A stretch of DNA of 64,000 nucleotides from positions 62,001-126,000 of the forward strand of contig NZ_CP108882.1 of NCBI RefSeq assembly GCF_036347055.1, in the 5' to 3' direction. Position numbers and translations under genes: made by a program. The notes beneath the pieces are model-generated. The model searched no databases and had not been told where the DNA came from. It worked only from the letters and a program-made list of their open reading frames with translations. Of this stretch, positions 61,982 to 64,000 are shown one piece after another (position 1 is the stretch's first letter; each line of letters opens with the position of its first letter). The DNA comes from Streptomyces sp. NBC_00820 (lineage in GTDB: Bacteria > Actinomycetota > Actinomycetes > Streptomycetales > Streptomycetaceae).

Positions 61982-62475
61982 CCAGGCCGACGGGCGGGCA
62001 GCCCCGCCTTGGCACGCCAGTAGTCTGCGTCGCGTGGGTCGACCAGCCATCCCTTCAGGCGTACAGCGCCTGCCCGGAAGGCCTGGGGCAGCAAGGCCAC
62101 ATCAGCGACGGCATGGCTGAAGACATCAACGTCGTGGGTGGCGTGATCGGTTTCGCACCAACAGGCCACGTTCACCGCCGCGTCGACCGCGAGCCGACCC
62201 AGGTCTGCCCATACGACCTGGAGCAGGAACTCCATCTGGTCGCTCCCGTCAGCATGCTCGACGACGTCCAGGCCGAGGATGATCGGCGTCCCTGGCTGAG
62301 GTCCAGGGAAGACCGCGTACGCCAGAGCCCATTCCCATTCCCATTCCGGCCCAGCTTCGTTGGCGCGAGACGCATCGACAGCACCGGCCCCGTCCTTCAG
62401 GGATTCCACGCCAGCAGGCGATAGACCGGGAAACAGAGTGGTCAAGGGGACGTCGTCGAAGGCACCTCGTTTCAT
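61978..62475 (-). CDS. Unknown protein ending in the IS edge
   Basis: The 165-residue product is not recognised. It is acidic with a repeated EWEWEW stretch and a C-terminal part (DVDVFSHAVADVALLPQAFR, then DPRDADYWRAKAGLPARRPG). The stop codon TAG lies inside the CTAG at the IS boundary, so the insertion may have cut off the original C-terminus. The ATG chosen has only a weak ribosome site (GATGATCG), and a longer upstream frame is less protein-like. Confidence 0.45.
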   Translation of the reverse strand: MKRGAFDDVPLTTLFPGLSPAGVESLKDGAGAVDASRANEAGPEWEWEWALAYAVFPGPQPGTPIILGLDVVEHADGSDQMEFLLQVVWADLGRLAVDAAVNVACWCETDHATHDVDVFSHAVADVALLPQAFRAGAVRLKGWLVDPRDADYWRAKAGLPARRPG

Positions 62476-63106
62476 GCGTCGATCATCGAGGCTCTCCGGC
62501 TCACAGGCCAGGAGCTTCTCCCCCGAGGCTCCCTCTCCTCCCCCACAAGACGGCCCTTTGATGGCCGCCAAGCTGAGCACGTTCACCCGTACCCTGCTGA
62601 GCACCTCGATGAGTACGCGGACACCGTGTACTGCCTGCGCTGCACGCGGTTCACTCCGTCCCCGAGACCGAGCAGCACCTCGTCGACCGTGCTCACCAGC
62701 TCCCCCATCGGCGCACCCTGGAAACCGGCCGTCGCCCGCACAACGGCCTGCCGACGCGGCCGGCGAACTACCTTGCATGCCGCCACTTACGGAGGCGCGG
62801 TCTCAAGCCCGAGCAGGTCGCTGGCGAAGGGGCGATCGGGCCGAGCAGCGGCACTCTTCCCGCCGGGGAGCGTTGCGGGCCGGGAGCGCGGTGCAGCAGC
62901 CGATCGCCGCCGCCCCGCGCACGGAGGGAGCTCTCCCTCTCAAGCCCGCTCTGAGACCACCGATCCCACCGATGACCCCGGACCTACCAGCGGTGCCGTC
63001 ACCCTCGCGTCACCAGGTCTTTGCTGGCCGAAAGGGAGGTCTTTACACGGCAATTCAACACGTGCGATCATCCGGCGGCCCAAGATCGTCTCGGAATGGA
63101 ACACAT
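62476..63106. other. Intergenic region, no gene seen
   Basis: About 630 bases before the secreted-protein gene. Frames on both strands look like chance. The promoter of the secreted protein should be here. Confidence 0.4.
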
Positions 63107-64000
63107 GTGAACAAGAACCGAATAGGCCGGATCCAGGGTGCCAGATGGATCACGGCTTGCGGCATCGCGGCCCTGTCTCTCACCGGACTCGCACTGCCCG
63201 CCCAGGCGGCGGACGACCCGCCGGCCAAGTCCGACACATGGGTGCAGGAGCCCAAGGCGACCCAGGGGACGCTGAGTACGGCCAGGATGAAGGCCCTGGC
63301 GACCGCGGCCCCCGCTCCGGGCAGCGCTGCCGACCCCTCCGCTTTCAATCTCGCCGCCGGAAGCGACCTGAGCGGCAGGATCAGCGACCTCGATGCCGCG
63401 CTTCCCAAGCAGGGCGTCCAGAACCTGCTCAGCCAGGCCAACCGCGACCTGTTCTCGGACACCCAGTGCCCCGACCCGTTCGGCACGGGAGACAACGGGC
63501 CGCCACTCGCCCCGGTCAAGCGTTACTGCTTCGAGCACGACGACGAGGTCAGCCATGAGTGGATCCCGCAGGCCGTCACTGGAGTGTCGGACGCCCAGGA
63601 CGACGAGTACTGGGGCACCGCCCGCCCTGTACTGACCGGCTGGTACGACAACGAGAACCCGGGGCGCTCCGACGGGTGCACCGCATCGGAGTCGGACGCC
63701 TGCAACGAGAAGGGTGTACGGGTCACCTTCGTCGACCCGTCCACGAACAAGTACCGTCACGTGCTGCTGGTCTGGCCGTACTACAACAGCTACGGCCACA
63801 TCTCCTACGACGCGCTGCACGCCGACGAGTCCTCGTTGCAGAACGGCATCCACGCCGGCGGTATGGCCTGGTACGGCAACTACCTGTACGTCGCGGACAC
63901 GCTGAACGGTCTGCGCGTGTTCGACATGACCAAGATCATGGACCTCAACCCGGACCAGGACGCGTCCACGGACGACACCACGCAGGACGGCCTCACCAGC
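63107..64000 (+). CDS. Secreted protein of unknown function (partial)
   Basis: The first 298 residues are inside the window. A signal peptide is clear: a basic start (NKNRIGRIQGAR), a hydrophobic core (ITACGIAALSLTGLALPAQA) and an AQA-A cleavage site near residue 34. The mature part has several Cys (CPDPF, YCFEHDD, CTASESDACNEKG) and a beta-rich stretch (HVLLVWPYYNSYGHISYDAL, MAWYGNYLYVADTLNGLRVF) that looks like the first blades of a propeller-type domain. The GTG start lies in ATGTGA, where the ATG itself is followed by a stop. This gene may mark the return to ordinary chromosomal sequence. Confidence 0.65.
   Translation, partial: MNKNRIGRIQGARWITACGIAALSLTGLALPAQAADDPPAKSDTWVQEPKATQGTLSTARMKALATAAPAPGSAADPSAFNLAAGSDLSGRISDLDAALPKQGVQNLLSQANRDLFSDTQCPDPFGTGDNGPPLAPVKRYCFEHDDEVSHEWIPQAVTGVSDAQDDEYWGTARPVLTGWYDNENPGRSDGCTASESDACNEKGVRVTFVDPSTNKYRHVLLVWPYYNSYGHISYDALHADESSLQNGIHAGGMAWYGNYLYVADTLNGLRVFDMTKIMDLNPDQDASTDDTTQDGLTS

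Noticed and set aside
1..64000. CRISPR arrays and tRNA or rRNA genes
   Set aside because: No direct-repeat/spacer pattern or tRNA-like cloverleaf sequence was noticed; the only tandem array is the heptamer minisatellite.

Overview
The window is high-GC actinobacterial DNA, almost certainly Streptomyces. Codon third positions are GC-rich, GTG (and one TTG) starts are common, promoters are of the leaderless TAnnnT type, and several families are typical of Streptomyces (DUF6083, DUF3892, NB-ARC/TPR ATPases with a small membrane partner, IS5-family elements with accessory genes). No tRNA, rRNA, ribosomal or core metabolic gene was seen. This looks like an accessory genome island rich in anti-phage and mobile-element functions.

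Layout. 0-5.7 kb: the 3' end of an unknown gene, then a Wadjet-like pair (giant SMC ATPase plus JetD-like toprim nuclease). 5.8-7.2 kb: a two-gene CBASS-like operon (SLATT membrane effector, CD-NTase). 7.5-8.8 kb: an AbiEii-type nucleotidyltransferase with a WYL-like C-terminus. 9.1-14.1 kb: a 1676-residue nuclease-STAND protein. 14.5-22.7 kb: mostly minus-strand genes (UvrD-like helicase, DUF6083 protein, Xre regulator with three operator-like palindromes, DUF3892, ImmA/IrrE-type peptidase, Xre regulator, sigma-like protein). 23.1-29.1 kb: a Tn7-like TnsA-TnsB-TnsC core and a 289-residue unknown. 29.3-34.0 kb: a GmrSD-like type IV restriction protein divergent from a 747-residue nuclease-like protein. 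34.6-40.0 kb: an overlapping three-gene cassette (203-residue unknown, nuclease-SF2 helicase fusion, 910-residue protein ending in a TerD domain). 40.2-42.7 kb: a small membrane protein and an NB-ARC/TPR ATPase. 43-64 kb: IS5-family insertions (several with accessory genes), an integrase relic, a second nuclease-STAND protein of 1575 residues, a heptanucleotide minisatellite, a two-gene regulator operon, a decayed RHS toxin with an intact immunity-like gene, and the start of a secreted protein.

How the parts may work together. Five sites carry a TGTC[A/G]G-N10-TAnnnT box, equivalent to the mycobacterial RecA-NDp/PafBC consensus TTGTCRGTG-N8-TAN3T. They lie just upstream of the CBASS operon, both nuclease-STAND genes, the 747-residue nuclease-like gene, and the leader of the NB-ARC/TPR module. 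In two or three cases the box sits 6-7 nt before a start codon that has no Shine-Dalgarno sequence, so the mRNA would be leaderless. I infer that much of this island could be induced by DNA damage through a PafBC-like activator. The best candidate for an undescribed system is the helicase-nuclease/TerD cassette at 34.6-40.0 kb. All functional statements are from reading motifs; no database search was run.
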